Positions 40,368 to 49,072 of a DNA stretch of 64,000 bases are shown in pieces. Origin of the DNA: Actinomycetospora cinnamomea (lineage in GTDB: Bacteria > Actinomycetota > Actinomycetes > Mycobacteriales > Pseudonocardiaceae); NCBI RefSeq assembly GCF_003096675.1, contig NZ_QEKW01000001.1, positions 682,001 through 746,000 of the forward strand. The letters are read 5' to 3'. The notes beneath the pieces are model-generated. The model was not told the DNA's origin and searched no databases. It saw only the letters and a program-made list of their open reading frames with translations. The first letter of the stretch is position 1. Each line of letters begins with the position of its first letter. The translations under genes and the position numbers were made by a program.

Positions 40368-41189
40368 TCACCGTCCCGCGACCGGCGGGCCCCCCGCCTC
40401 CCCGCGGTGCAGGTGGTGGTCGGCGACCAGCGCGAGCACCCGGCGCGCGGCGTGCGGTGACTCGACCACCCCGGCCGGCACCGCCGCCCCCGCCCGCGCG
40501 TAGGCCCGGCCGGCGAGCTCCTCGAGCAGCTCGGTGACCGGGCCCTCCCGCGGCCCCGCGAGCGTCGCGAGCCGTGCCGTGCCCGCGCCGGCGAAGGTCC
40601 GTTCCGCGTACTCGGGGAAGACCCCGGCGAGGAACAGCGCGCCGTCGCCGAGCCGCCTGTACCCGCCGGGGCGCTGGTCCTCGGGCAGCGCGACGATCAG
40701 CTCGGCCAGGCGGGGCAGGTCGAGCTCGTCCCACCGCTGCCGCCGCCACCCGGTCGGGTCCCGCCGCCACACCACCCCCGAGGCCAGCCGCGCGTAGGAC
40801 GCGAGGAGCTCGGCGAGGAAGAGCCGGTGGGCGGGGTCGGCGGCGAACGCGGCCAGCACGGGGCCGTCGAAGATCGGCACGCGGGAGCGCGGCGCGGTGC
40901 GGTCCGGGACGTGGGTGCGCCCGACGAGCGCCCCGGCCGTCCGGTGCACCGCGGCCGCGAGGACGAGGAACGGCGAGACGTGGCGGAACCGCCCGCCGCG
41001 GTCGCGGTCCGCGCGCAGCACGGCGTCGGCGACCGCGGGCCGGTCGAGCAGGTCGAGCACCAGCGCGGGGTGCCGGCGCAGCGCGGGGACCTGGTCGGGC
41101 CGGTCCCCCGACAGCGCCAGCAGGTCGGTGTCGGTCAGGTGCTCGCCGTAGCGGCGGGCCACCGTCTCACGGGTGTCACGCACGTCCAC
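40368..41189 (-). CDS. Hypothetical protein, mostly helical
   Basis: A 273-residue soluble protein that I do not recognise. It starts VDVRDTRETVARRYGEHL, is rich in Leu, Ala and Arg, and includes RFRHVSPFLVLAAAVHRTAG and GDGALFLAGVFPEYAER. It appears all-alpha, with no signal peptide or transmembrane helix. The longer frame upstream shadows the HdeD gene; GTG at 41189 is the first sensible start. It stops near the small gene on the other strand and is preceded by the HdeD gene on the same strand by 20 bases. Confidence 0.72.
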   Translation of the reverse strand: MDVRDTRETVARRYGEHLTDTDLLALSGDRPDQVPALRRHPALVLDLLDRPAVADAVLRADRDRGGRFRHVSPFLVLAAAVHRTAGALVGRTHVPDRTAPRSRVPIFDGPVLAAFAADPAHRLFLAELLASYARLASGVVWRRDPTGWRRQRWDELDLPRLAELIVALPEDQRPGGYRRLGDGALFLAGVFPEYAERTFAGAGTARLATLAGPREGPVTELLEELAGRAYARAGAAVPAGVVESPHAARRVLALVADHHLHRGEAGGPPVAGR

Positions 41190-41209
41190 CCCGCCATGAT
41201 GCGCCGCGA

Positions 41210-41758
41210 TCAGGCCGTGCGGCGCATGCTCAGCGCGAGACCGATGTCCATCGCCCCGCGGAAGAGGAAGCCGAGGGCGATGAACAGCGCCAGCACGCCG
41301 ACCGCCGTGCCCGGCGAGACGAGCAGGACGAACGCGACGATGAGGCTCAGCACGCCCACGACGATGTTCCAGACCCGGTGCTCGCGCTGGGAGCCGGCGA
41401 TGATCAGGTCGTGCACCCCGGCGAGGACGAACCAGAGGATCAGGCCCCAGACCAGCACGAGGATGCCGCCGCCCGGCCGGAACAGGACGAGGATGCCCGC
41501 CACGAGGACCAGGACGCCGAAGGCGGCGAGCCAGCCGCGTCCCGTCGAGCCGGTGCCGGCGCGCCAGGCGACCCCGATCTCCAGGGCGCCCTGCACGATC
41601 AGCACGATGCCGAGCACGATGGCCGCACTGAGGATGGCCAACCCGGGGAAGAACAGCGCGATCACCCCGACCAGCACACCGAGGATACCCGAGGCCAGCA
41701 CCCAGCCCCACCCGCTCGACGCCCGGCGTACCCCCGGGCCGCCCACCGCGCTGGTCAT
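41210..41758 (-). CDS. HdeD-like (DUF308) membrane protein
   Basis: A 182-residue protein with about six transmembrane helices in pairs, such as WVLASGILGVLVGVIALFFPG, IVLGIVLIVQGALEIG and VVGVLSLIVAFVLLVSPGTA. The recurring G-x-L-x-x-x-x-G-x-x-x-L-x-x-P pattern is typical for the HdeD/DUF308 family, linked to acid or stress resistance. ATG at 41758 has GGAGGGGA upstream, preferred over a longer frame from 41797. The exact role is unknown. Confidence 0.88.
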   Translation of the reverse strand: MTSAVGGPGVRRASSGWGWVLASGILGVLVGVIALFFPGLAILSAAIVLGIVLIVQGALEIGVAWRAGTGSTGRGWLAAFGVLVLVAGILVLFRPGGGILVLVWGLILWFVLAGVHDLIIAGSQREHRVWNIVVGVLSLIVAFVLLVSPGTAVGVLALFIALGFLFRGAMDIGLALSMRRTA

Positions 41759-41859
41759 GTCCGCTCCCCTCCGCCGCAACCCGCGTCCAGGTGCCATCGA
41801 ATCGTCGCGATCACCGCGTGTCGAGGGGCTGCGCTTGACCGGTCTGCTGCGATGACCAC

Positions 41860-42333
41860 GTGGGTGACCCGCTGCTCGACCCGGCCGTCGGCGCGGACGC
41901 GCACGCCGGGCAGCGGCTGGCCACCGATACGATCATCTGGCTCGGCACGGTGGCGCCCGACGGCCGGCCGCACACGGTGCCCGTGTGGTTCACCTGGGCC
42001 GATCCCGTGGTGACGGTGTTCAGCCGGCCGGACACCGCGAAGATCGCCCACCTGCGGGCGCACGCGGCCGTCAGCGTCGCGCTCGACACCGCCGAGCAGG
42101 GCACCGACGTCGTCACCGGTGGGGGCCGGGCGAAGCTGTCGACCTTCGCCCGGGTCGAGGACGCCCTCGACGCCTTCGGACGCAAGTACACGCCGCTGCT
42201 CGGCGACCAGCCGCTGGACGCCTGGCTCATGACGTTCTCGCAGCCGATCGTCGTCACCCTCGACCGCCTCGTGGTCTGGCGCAGCACGGCGGCGGGGCTG
42301 GAGTACCGGTCGCTGGCCTCCGACGGGGGGTAG
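41860..42333 (+). CDS. PPOX-class F420-dependent oxidoreductase (TIGR03667-type)
   Basis: A 157-residue split-barrel flavin/F420 protein. IIWLGTVAPDGRPHTVPVWF is the typical opening of PPOX-type proteins, followed by VFSRPDTAKIAHLRAHAAVSVAL, where KIAHLRA is a cofactor phosphate-contact segment. Members bind F420 or FMN and reduce small substrates. The GTG at 41860 begins it. It is immediately upstream of an SRPBCC gene. Confidence 0.88.
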   Translation: MGDPLLDPAVGADAHAGQRLATDTIIWLGTVAPDGRPHTVPVWFTWADPVVTVFSRPDTAKIAHLRAHAAVSVALDTAEQGTDVVTGGGRAKLSTFARVEDALDAFGRKYTPLLGDQPLDAWLMTFSQPIVVTLDRLVVWRSTAAGLEYRSLASDGG

Positions 42334-42336
42334 CTC

Positions 42337-42768
42337 GTGGAGTACACGGTCAGCCGCGACGTGGGCGTCGACGCGGGAACGGTGTGGGCGGTGATCGCCG
42401 ACGTCGAGCGCATGCCGACCTGGACGTCGACGATGACGCGGGTGCGCCTGCTCGACGGCGGGCCGCTGCGGGTCGGCGCGCGGGTGCGGGTCGAGCAGCC
42501 CTGGCTGCCGCCCGCGACGTGGGAGGTCACCGAGCTCGAGCCCGGCCGGTCGTTCACCTGGGCCGCGCCGGCACCGGGCCTGCGCAGCGTCGCGTGGCAC
42601 GCCGTCGAGCCCCTCGGCGAGAGCCGAAGCCGCGTCACGCTCGGCATCCGCCAGAGCGGACCGCTGGGGCTCGTCGCCACCCTCGCCGGGCCGCTGACCC
42701 GCCGCTACGTCGACACGGAGATCGCGGGGCTCGTGAGGGCGGCCGTCGAGGCCGCCGGCGGGAGCTGA
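42337..42768 (+). CDS. SRPBCC-family protein
   Basis: A 143-residue START/Bet v1-like domain: EYTVSRDVGVDAGTVWAVIADVERMPTW opens it, and a C-terminal helix (IAGLVRAAVEAAG) covers the hydrophobic cavity. This fold binds lipids, polyketides or flavin products; no catalytic residues stand out. GTG at 42337 begins three bases after the PPOX stop, so the two are co-transcribed. Confidence 0.87.
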   Translation: MEYTVSRDVGVDAGTVWAVIADVERMPTWTSTMTRVRLLDGGPLRVGARVRVEQPWLPPATWEVTELEPGRSFTWAAPAPGLRSVAWHAVEPLGESRSRVTLGIRQSGPLGLVATLAGPLTRRYVDTEIAGLVRAAVEAAGGS

Positions 42769-42846
42769 GCGGGAGCGCGACGGCGCCGGCCGCACCGTCG
42801 CGCTCCCGTCGCCGACACTCCGGCCGGGCGAGCTCGCGGACGGACC

Positions 42847-43182
42847 TCAGGCCGCGGGGGATCCGACCAAGTCGGCGACCGGGCCGCCCGTCACGGCGGT
42901 GGGCCCGGGGACGACCCTCAGGATCCGGGAGCCGAAATCCGTGAACTGCGGGCTGTTCACCAGCACCTGGGCGAGGCCCTCCCGGGTGTAGATCTCGGCG
43001 TCCTCCCGGGCGCGCCACAGGTAGACCCCACCGAACGCCTCGGGGTCGTCGGGGTCGGCGACGAAGATCTTGCTGATGAGCCCGGGGACGTCGGCGTACT
43101 CGGGCGCGATGGTGTCGCACAGCGAGGCGAACTCCGCCGGGTCCATCCCGTCGAGCCGGAAGGTGATCAGTTGGACGTACAT
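42847..43182 (-). CDS. YdhR-like monooxygenase family protein
   Basis: A 111-residue dimeric alpha-beta barrel protein: MYVQLITFRLDGMDPAEF begins it and YLWRAREDAEIYTREGL is typical of YdhR-like monooxygenases. Such small proteins oxidise aromatic polyketides without cofactor or are of unknown substrate. GGAGG lies ahead of the ATG. It sits next to, and on the strand of, the AfsR-type regulator and lies opposite the SRPBCC gene end. Confidence 0.85.
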   Translation of the reverse strand: MYVQLITFRLDGMDPAEFASLCDTIAPEYADVPGLISKIFVADPDDPEAFGGVYLWRAREDAEIYTREGLAQVLVNSPQFTDFGSRILRVVPGPTAVTGGPVADLVGSPAA

Positions 43183-43248
43183 GGTGGCCTCCGATGAGGG
43201 TTCCGATCTGGACGTCGACCACCGTCACGGACGTCGCGTGCAGACCGG

Positions 43249-46209
43249 TCACGGTCCTCGCACGAGGGCGCCGGCCGCCGCCGGGAGGGCATGGTCGAGC
43301 GCGTAGGCGATGACGTCGGGCGTGGTGAGCCCGCTGCTCCGGGCCCCGGCCCGCTCCATGGCCTCGTCCCCGAGCCGCTCTCGCAGGGTCTCGCGCAGCG
43401 CGTCGAGGCGCTGGGCGTCCGCGCCCACCACCGCCGGGGCGTCGGGAGCGGCGTCGGCGGCGGTGATGAGCACGGCGGCGGGGACGTGCACCTCCAGCCC
43501 GACGAGCAGTTCCACGAGGATGCGCAGGGTCGTCCACTGCTGGACGCGCATCCCCGTCCGCGCCCAGTGCCGGATCGCCTCGGGGAACCCGTCCATCGCA
43601 CGACGAGTGTCCCCGGACCGCATCGCGGCCGAGACCAGCCCGACGGTCGCGACCCCCTCGACGAACGTCGCGTCAACACCGCGGGCGATCGTCACCGCCT
43701 CGCCCAGGCTCCGCGCCGCGCGGACCGGGTCGGTGGGCAGCGCCACCTCCCCGTCGACGTAGCGCGACCAGGCCAGACCGGTGGGACCGGCGAGGGCCGC
43801 GGCGGCCCGACGGCACGGTTCCACCGCGGCCCGGGCGGCGTCGGTGTCACCGCGGTAGGTGCGGGCCAGCGCGATGTTCCCCAGCAGCACCACCCGCCAG
43901 GTCGGCGAGACGCCCTCGTCGGCCTGCAGGAGGCCGGCGAGGCGTTCGGCCTCGGCGTAGCTCCCGCGGTACATCGCCAGGATGTGTCGCGCCGCGAGGC
44001 ACCACCAGCGGCGGGGCGCGCCGGGGGCCCCGGCCAGTCCGCTCTCCGCGTACCGGGCCGACGCCGACAGATCCCCCTGGAGGTAGGCGGCCTGCGCCGC
44101 GGCGCCGTGGACCGCCACCCGCAGCTCCGGATCCGGAACCTCGCCCTCGGCGAGCCGGCGCGCCCATCCCCACAGCTCCGAGCGGCCCTGCCATTGCGCG
44201 TAGCCGGCGAGCGCCACCGAGAGCCGGGCCGCGCCGTCGACGTCCCCGGCCTCGTGGAGCCGGTGCCAGGCCGAACGGATGTCGGGCAGATGGGCGTCGA
44301 GCCGCCGCACCCAGGCCGCCTCGTCCGGACCGTCCAGCCCCTGCTCGGCCGCCGCGACGAGCCGGTCCACCCACATCGCGTGCCGGGCGAGGACCGCCGG
44401 CCGTGCGCCGCGAGCGGCGAGCCGCTCCCGGCCGTAGGTCCGCAGCGTCTCCAGGAGGTGGTACCGCAGCCGCTCGCCGCCCTCGGGGGTGGCTGCGACC
44501 AGAGAGGCGTCCACCAATCGGGCCAGATGACATGCCACCGCGCCGCCGGACGCGTCGCCGGCGACGTGCTCCGCCGCGTCGAGAGGGAACCCGGCGTCGA
44601 ACACCGACACGGCCTCGAACGTGCGCCGCCCCTCCTCGCTCAGCAACCGGTAGGACCAGTCGACCACCGCACGCAGGGTCGCGTGCCGGTCGCCGTCGAG
44701 GGCGACCAGCAGGTCGAGACGGTCGTCCAGGCGGTCGCGCAGGTCCGCCAGGCCGAGGGCACCGACCTGCGCCGCGGCGAGCTCGACCGCCAGCGGGAGC
44801 CGGTCGAGGCGGTGGCAGAGTTCCTCCACGAGAGGGAGCGCCGACCCGTCCGCCGGGAAGGATTCCCGGGCCCGACGGGCACGGTCGGTGAAGAGCTGCA
44901 CCGCGGACGCCTGGGACAGCGGTTCCAGCGGCAGCACCTGCTCGCCGACCACCCCGAGCCGGCGGCGGCTGGTGGTGACGACCCGGACCGTCGGTGCCCT
45001 GGCCACGACCGCGTCCACCAGAGTGACGACCTCGGTCGCGAGGTGCTCGCAGTTGTCGATCACCAGCAGCAACCGGCGGGTACCGAGGTGTGCCAATACC
45101 GCCTCCGCGAGGGTCGCACCCGAGCCCTCGCGGACGCCGAGCGCGGCGGCCAGCGCCGGCACGACCGCCGCGCCGCGGCGCACGGAGGCGAGCTCCAGGA
45201 CGAGCGGGTCCAGGCCCGCCGCCACCTGCGGGAGCGCCTCGAGCACGAGCCTCGTCTTGCCGACACCACCGGGGCCCGTGACGGTCACGAGGCGCGCATC
45301 GCGCACCGCCGCGGCCAGCCGGGCGACGTCGTCGGCACGACCCACGAAGGACGACGAGGGGACCTCCTGGAGGACGGGTCCGACCGGCGCCACGGTCTCG
45401 GGGCGGGGCGCCAGCGCGGGGTCGTGGCCCAGGATCGCCTGGTGCAGCGCCGCGAACTCGGGAGACGGGTCGAGACCTGCCTGGTCGGCCAGCCGGTCAC
45501 GGTAGCGACGCAGCACGTCCAGGGCGTCGGCCTGCCGGCCGCTCCGGTAGAGCGCGAGCGCCAGGAGCCGATGGGGCGCCTCGTGCGTCGGCGAGGAGTG
45601 CGCCGCCCGCTCCAGCTCCGGGAGCGCGGCGAGGTGCCCGCCGGCGCGCACGCGGGCCTCGAGCAACTCCTCGCACACGCTGGACTCCAGCTGGTCCAGG
45701 CGGGCCCGCTCGGCGGCGAGCCCGGACAGCTGCCACCCGGGGAGATCGGCGAGGTCGGCGAGGGCGGGCCCGCGCCAGCACGACCGGGCCTGGTCGAGGA
45801 GCACGACCGCTCGGGCCGGAGCGTCCTCCCGGACCGCCCGCGCCCGTGCGAGCAGCGCCTCGACGCGCGGCACGTCGAACTCGGTGGCCGCGACCCGCAG
45901 GCGGTAGCCACCCGGCTCCCGGCGCAGGCGATCGCCGGTCGCGCACGCCCCCGCCGCGGCGAGGGAGGTCCGCAGGCGGGACACGTGGCTCTGCAGGCTG
46001 TTGCGCGCCCCCCGCGGCGGCGCGTCGCCCCACACGACGTCCACGAGCGCGTCCTCGGACACCGCCGCGCCGCGTGCGAGCAACAGCATCGCCAGCACCC
46101 CGCGCGCCCGTGGACCACCGAGCGGCACCGCTCGTCCGGCGACCGTGACCTCCAACGGCCCCAGCACACCGAACGCCACCGGATCCGGGTCCTGTCGATC
46201 CGCCACCAC
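43249..46209 (-). CDS. AfsR/SARP-type regulator (BTAD, NB-ARC-like ATPase)
   Basis: A protein of about 986 residues. The N-terminal OmpR-like DNA-binding domain (VAFGVLGPLEVTVAGRAVPLGG) joins a BTAD domain ending HRLLALALYRSGRQADALDVLRRYR. An NB-ARC-like ATPase follows, with Walker A GPGGVGKTRL, LLLVIDNCEHL and TTSRRRLGV. The C-terminal half is TPR-like with no second HTH. These regulators switch on secondary metabolism. GTG 46209/46206 has GGAGG just upstream, so the open frame beyond (to 46320) is not translated. It is divergent from a methyltransferase gene. Confidence 0.9.
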   Translation of the reverse strand: MVADRQDPDPVAFGVLGPLEVTVAGRAVPLGGPRARGVLAMLLLARGAAVSEDALVDVVWGDAPPRGARNSLQSHVSRLRTSLAAAGACATGDRLRREPGGYRLRVAATEFDVPRVEALLARARAVREDAPARAVVLLDQARSCWRGPALADLADLPGWQLSGLAAERARLDQLESSVCEELLEARVRAGGHLAALPELERAAHSSPTHEAPHRLLALALYRSGRQADALDVLRRYRDRLADQAGLDPSPEFAALHQAILGHDPALAPRPETVAPVGPVLQEVPSSSFVGRADDVARLAAAVRDARLVTVTGPGGVGKTRLVLEALPQVAAGLDPLVLELASVRRGAAVVPALAAALGVREGSGATLAEAVLAHLGTRRLLLVIDNCEHLATEVVTLVDAVVARAPTVRVVTTSRRRLGVVGEQVLPLEPLSQASAVQLFTDRARRARESFPADGSALPLVEELCHRLDRLPLAVELAAAQVGALGLADLRDRLDDRLDLLVALDGDRHATLRAVVDWSYRLLSEEGRRTFEAVSVFDAGFPLDAAEHVAGDASGGAVACHLARLVDASLVAATPEGGERLRYHLLETLRTYGRERLAARGARPAVLARHAMWVDRLVAAAEQGLDGPDEAAWVRRLDAHLPDIRSAWHRLHEAGDVDGAARLSVALAGYAQWQGRSELWGWARRLAEGEVPDPELRVAVHGAAAQAAYLQGDLSASARYAESGLAGAPGAPRRWWCLAARHILAMYRGSYAEAERLAGLLQADEGVSPTWRVVLLGNIALARTYRGDTDAARAAVEPCRRAAAALAGPTGLAWSRYVDGEVALPTDPVRAARSLGEAVTIARGVDATFVEGVATVGLVSAAMRSGDTRRAMDGFPEAIRHWARTGMRVQQWTTLRILVELLVGLEVHVPAAVLITAADAAPDAPAVVGADAQRLDALRETLRERLGDEAMERAGARSSGLTTPDVIAYALDHALPAAAGALVRGP

Positions 46210-46236
46210 GGACCTCCGCTCCGACGGGGGCGTGCG

Positions 46237-46252
46237 CCGCCCGTACGGGCGG
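46237..46252. promoter_or_regulatory. Perfect 16-bp palindrome between AfsR-type regulator and methyltransferase
   Basis: CCGCCCGTACGGGCGG is fully self-complementary and lies 28 bases from the regulator start and about 80 from the methyltransferase start. It is a candidate operator for a dimeric regulator. AfsR-type regulators usually bind direct heptamer repeats, which I do not see, so the binder may be another protein. Confidence 0.5.
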
Positions 46253-46334
46253 TCGTGCGCGACGTGCACGCGATCCGTGCGTGCCCCCGCCGAACGTCGT
46301 GACGTCGATTGAACCACCACGGAGGTGCATGACC

Positions 46335-47438
46335 ATGACCGCGACGCAGCAGATTCCGGCGGCCCCCGACGCGGACGAGGTCGGAGCGTTCGCCCAGCGC
46401 GTGCTCGCCGATCAGGGGACGATCTTCCTCGGCGTCCTGACCTACCTCGGGGACCGCCTCGGGCTCTACCGCGCGATGGCCGGGGCCGGACCGCTGGACG
46501 CCGACGAGCTCGCCACCCGCACCGGCTGCGCCGAGCGCTACCTCCGCGAATGGCTCGCCGCGCAGGCGGCGGGCGGATACCTCACCCACGACGCCGGGAC
46601 GGGACGCTTCGCCCTCCCGGACGAGCACGCCGCGGTCCTCGCCGTCGAGGACACCCCTGCGTCGGTCGTCGGCGGCATCCTCGTCGGTGCCGCCGCGTGG
46701 GCCGACGCCGACCGGCTGGCCGAGGCCTTCCGCAGCGGCGCGGGCATCGGCTGGCAGGACCACGACCCGCGTCTGTTCGAGGGGACCGAGCGCTTCTACG
46801 CCGCCGGCTACCGGGCGAGCCTCCTGCCGACGTGGCTGCCCGCACTCGACGACGTCGTCGGGCGGCTCGAGCGCGGTGCGCGGGTGCTGGACGCCGGCAC
46901 CGGCCACGGCGCCCCGGTGCTGATGATGGCGGGGGCCTTCCCGGCCTCCACGTTCGTCGGGGTCGACGCCCACGCGGGCTCCGTGGCCACCGCCACCGAA
47001 CGGGCCGCCGCGTTGGGGCTCGCGGATCAGGTGCGCTTCGAGGTCGCCTCGGTGACCGGCTACGACCGCCCGGTGGGCGGCTACGACCTCGTCTGCATGT
47101 TCGACGTGCTGCACGACCTGGGCGACCCCGTCGCCGCCGCCGCGCACGCCCGTGCCTCGCTCGCCCCCGACGGCGTCCTCATGCTCGTGGAGCCCCGGGC
47201 GGGCGACCGCGTCGAGGACAACCTGCACCCCCTGGGGCAGCTGTTCTACGCCGCGTCGACGGCGTTCTGCACCTCGGTGGCCCTGTCGCAACCGGGTCCG
47301 GCCGGTGGGGCCGGGGTGGCGCTGGGCGCGCAGGCCGGTACCCGGCGGCTGCACGACGTGCTCCTCGACGCCGGCTTCACCCGCGTCCGCCAGGCCGCGG
47401 CCACCGAGGTCAACGTCGTCATCGAGGCCCGCCCCTGA
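46335..47438 (+). CDS. SAM-dependent methyltransferase (two-domain, O-methyltransferase-like)
   Basis: About 367 residues. The N-terminal winged-helix dimerisation-like region (GLYRAMAGAGPLDADELATRTGCAERYLREWLAAQAAGGYL) precedes a Rossmann methyltransferase fold with ARVLDAGTGHGAPVLMMA (motif I), FVGVDAHAGS, and YDLVCMFDVLHDLGDP. Similar proteins methylate small phenolic compounds. The GGAGG at 46321 is nine bases before ATG 46335, better than ATG 46329. It is divergent from the AfsR-type regulator, so its expression is likely controlled by it (inference). Confidence 0.88.
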   Translation: MTATQQIPAAPDADEVGAFAQRVLADQGTIFLGVLTYLGDRLGLYRAMAGAGPLDADELATRTGCAERYLREWLAAQAAGGYLTHDAGTGRFALPDEHAAVLAVEDTPASVVGGILVGAAAWADADRLAEAFRSGAGIGWQDHDPRLFEGTERFYAAGYRASLLPTWLPALDDVVGRLERGARVLDAGTGHGAPVLMMAGAFPASTFVGVDAHAGSVATATERAAALGLADQVRFEVASVTGYDRPVGGYDLVCMFDVLHDLGDPVAAAAHARASLAPDGVLMLVEPRAGDRVEDNLHPLGQLFYAASTAFCTSVALSQPGPAGGAGVALGAQAGTRRLHDVLLDAGFTRVRQAAATEVNVVIEARP

Positions 47439-47450
47439 CGGGCAGAACTC

Positions 47451-48128
47451 TCAGACCGTGAAGGCGAGGCTCGACTCCCGGCCCGCGCGCCGGGTCGCGC
47501 GGTGCTCGACGAGCGTGGTGTGGTCGGCCAGCGAGCGCCCGCCGCGCATCCCGGCGAGCACCGCCGCCTCGGCGCGCTCGACCTCCTCGGCGCCGGGCAG
47601 CAGGGCGCGGATCTCGGCGGGCGAGGCCACGGCGAGGCCGTCGTCGTCCCCCAGCACGAGGTCGCCGGGCGCCACGGGCACCCCGCCGAGCGCGACGGTC
47701 TGCTCGTCCCAGCCGCGGGGATCGCGGGCCGAGCCCGACGCGGGCGTCGACCCGCGGGCGAACACGGGCAGCCCGAGCGCGCGCAGGCCGGCCACGTCGC
47801 GGCAGTACCCGTCGACGACGATCCCGCCCAGACCGCGCCGGCGGGCCTCGGCGGCGACGAGCTCACCGGCCACCGCGCGGGCCCCCCGCGGGTTGACCGC
47901 CACCAGCACGGCCCCCGGCGGCGCCTCCCCCACGGCCGCCAGCACCGGCAGGTGGTCGTCGGGCGCGACGACGGTGACCGCGGGACCCGCCATCCGCACG
48001 CCGGGGACGATCGCGCGGATCGCCGGGTCGGGCAGGCGCAGCGACTTGTCGGCGTCGCAGAGCGAGGACGTCGCGAGGGCCCGGACGCGGCCGAGCTCCT
48101 CGGAGGTGAGGGGATCCACGGGGGTCAT
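47451..48128 (-). CDS. RraA-like family protein
   Basis: A 225-residue protein of the RraA/HMG-aldolase fold: CDADKSLRLPDPAIRAIVPG near the N-terminus, GAVLVAVNPRGARAVAGELVAAEARRRGLGGIVVDGYCRDV, GLPVFARG and GDLVLGDDDGLAV. The family includes RNase E regulators and 4-hydroxy-4-methyl-2-oxoglutarate aldolases. In place of the aldolase pattern with Gly-x-x-R-D it shows YCRDV, keeping the RD pair that binds the carboxylate. Aldolase-type chemistry is possible. It is divergent from the BKACE gene by 53 bases. Confidence 0.85.
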   Translation of the reverse strand: MTPVDPLTSEELGRVRALATSSLCDADKSLRLPDPAIRAIVPGVRMAGPAVTVVAPDDHLPVLAAVGEAPPGAVLVAVNPRGARAVAGELVAAEARRRGLGGIVVDGYCRDVAGLRALGLPVFARGSTPASGSARDPRGWDEQTVALGGVPVAPGDLVLGDDDGLAVASPAEIRALLPGAEEVERAEAAVLAGMRGGRSLADHTTLVEHRATRRAGRESSLAFTV

Positions 48129-48181
48129 CGTGCTCGACGCGGGTGGCGCGGGCGACCATGCGCCGACCATGCTCGGTCCTC

Positions 48182-49072
48182 GTGCCCTCCCCCGTGATCC
48201 TCGAGGTCGCCGTCAACGGCGCCACCCCGCGGTCGGTGAACCCCCACGTGCCGCTGACGCCGGCCGAGGTCGCCGACGAGATGCTGGCCTGCGTGGCCCG
48301 CGGGGCGAGCATCGCCCACGACCACCACGAGGCGATGTTCGTGCCCGACGGCGTGCACCCCGTCGAGCCCTACCTCGAGGCGTGGGCGCCGGTGCTCGCC
48401 GCCCACCCCGACGTACTGCTCTACCCGACGATGGCCGCGGGGGCGCGCGGCATCCCGGTCGAGCGCCGCTGGGCCCACGTCGAGGAGCTCGCGCGCCGCG
48501 GGATGGGCGGGCTCTCGCTCGTCGACCCCGGGTCGGTGAACGTGGGGCTGACCAGCGACGGCGTCGTCCCGGAGGCGGCGGCGCCGGGGCCGTACGCCAA
48601 CAGCTACGCCGACACGGAACACATGTTCGCGCGCTGCTCCGTGCACGGCACGGGGCCCAGCATCTCGATCTTCGACCCGAGCTTCCTGCGCACCGCGCTG
48701 ACCCTGCACCGCCACGGCCGCGTGCCGTCGGGCGCCATCGTCAAGCTGTACTTCGGCGGCGAGCTGGAGTTCGGGCTGCCGCCGACGCCCACGGCGCTCG
48801 AGGCCTATCTGGAGATGCTCGAGCCGTCGGGGCTGCCGTGGTCGGTGGCCGTGCTGGGTGGCGACGTCGTCGGGTGCGGGCTGGCCGAGGCGGCGGTGCG
48901 CCGCGGGGGACACCTGCGCGTCGGTCTGGAGGATCACGCCGGGCCGTCGACGCCGACGAACACCGAGCTCGTCGAGCGGGCCGTGGCGCTGCTCGCGGAC
49001 CTGGACCGGCGCCCGGCGACGCCGACCGAGGCCCGCGCGATCCTCGGGCTGCCGGTCTCCCGTGACCGCTGA
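48182..49072 (+). CDS. 3-keto-5-aminohexanoate cleavage-family protein (BKACE)
   Basis: A 296-residue TIM-barrel beta-keto acid cleavage enzyme. SPVILEVAVNGATPR opens it, EVADEMLACVARGASIAHDHHE supplies a His/His metal site, and GHLRVGLEDHAGP closes the barrel. BKACE proteins use zinc and acetyl-CoA to cleave beta-keto acids into acetoacetyl-CoA and a CoA-free product; substrates vary and this one is unknown. GTG at 48182 begins VPSPVILEV. It overlaps the methyltransferase downstream by 11 bases. Confidence 0.9.
   Translation: MPSPVILEVAVNGATPRSVNPHVPLTPAEVADEMLACVARGASIAHDHHEAMFVPDGVHPVEPYLEAWAPVLAAHPDVLLYPTMAAGARGIPVERRWAHVEELARRGMGGLSLVDPGSVNVGLTSDGVVPEAAAPGPYANSYADTEHMFARCSVHGTGPSISIFDPSFLRTALTLHRHGRVPSGAIVKLYFGGELEFGLPPTPTALEAYLEMLEPSGLPWSVAVLGGDVVGCGLAEAAVRRGGHLRVGLEDHAGPSTPTNTELVERAVALLADLDRRPATPTEARAILGLPVSRDR

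Noticed and set aside
43291-46302. 1003-codon plus-strand open frame opposite the AfsR-type regulator
   Set aside because: No domain is recognisable, and composition is Arg/Gly/His-rich as expected for antisense of a GC-rich gene; the minus strand encodes a complete BTAD-NB-ARC protein.
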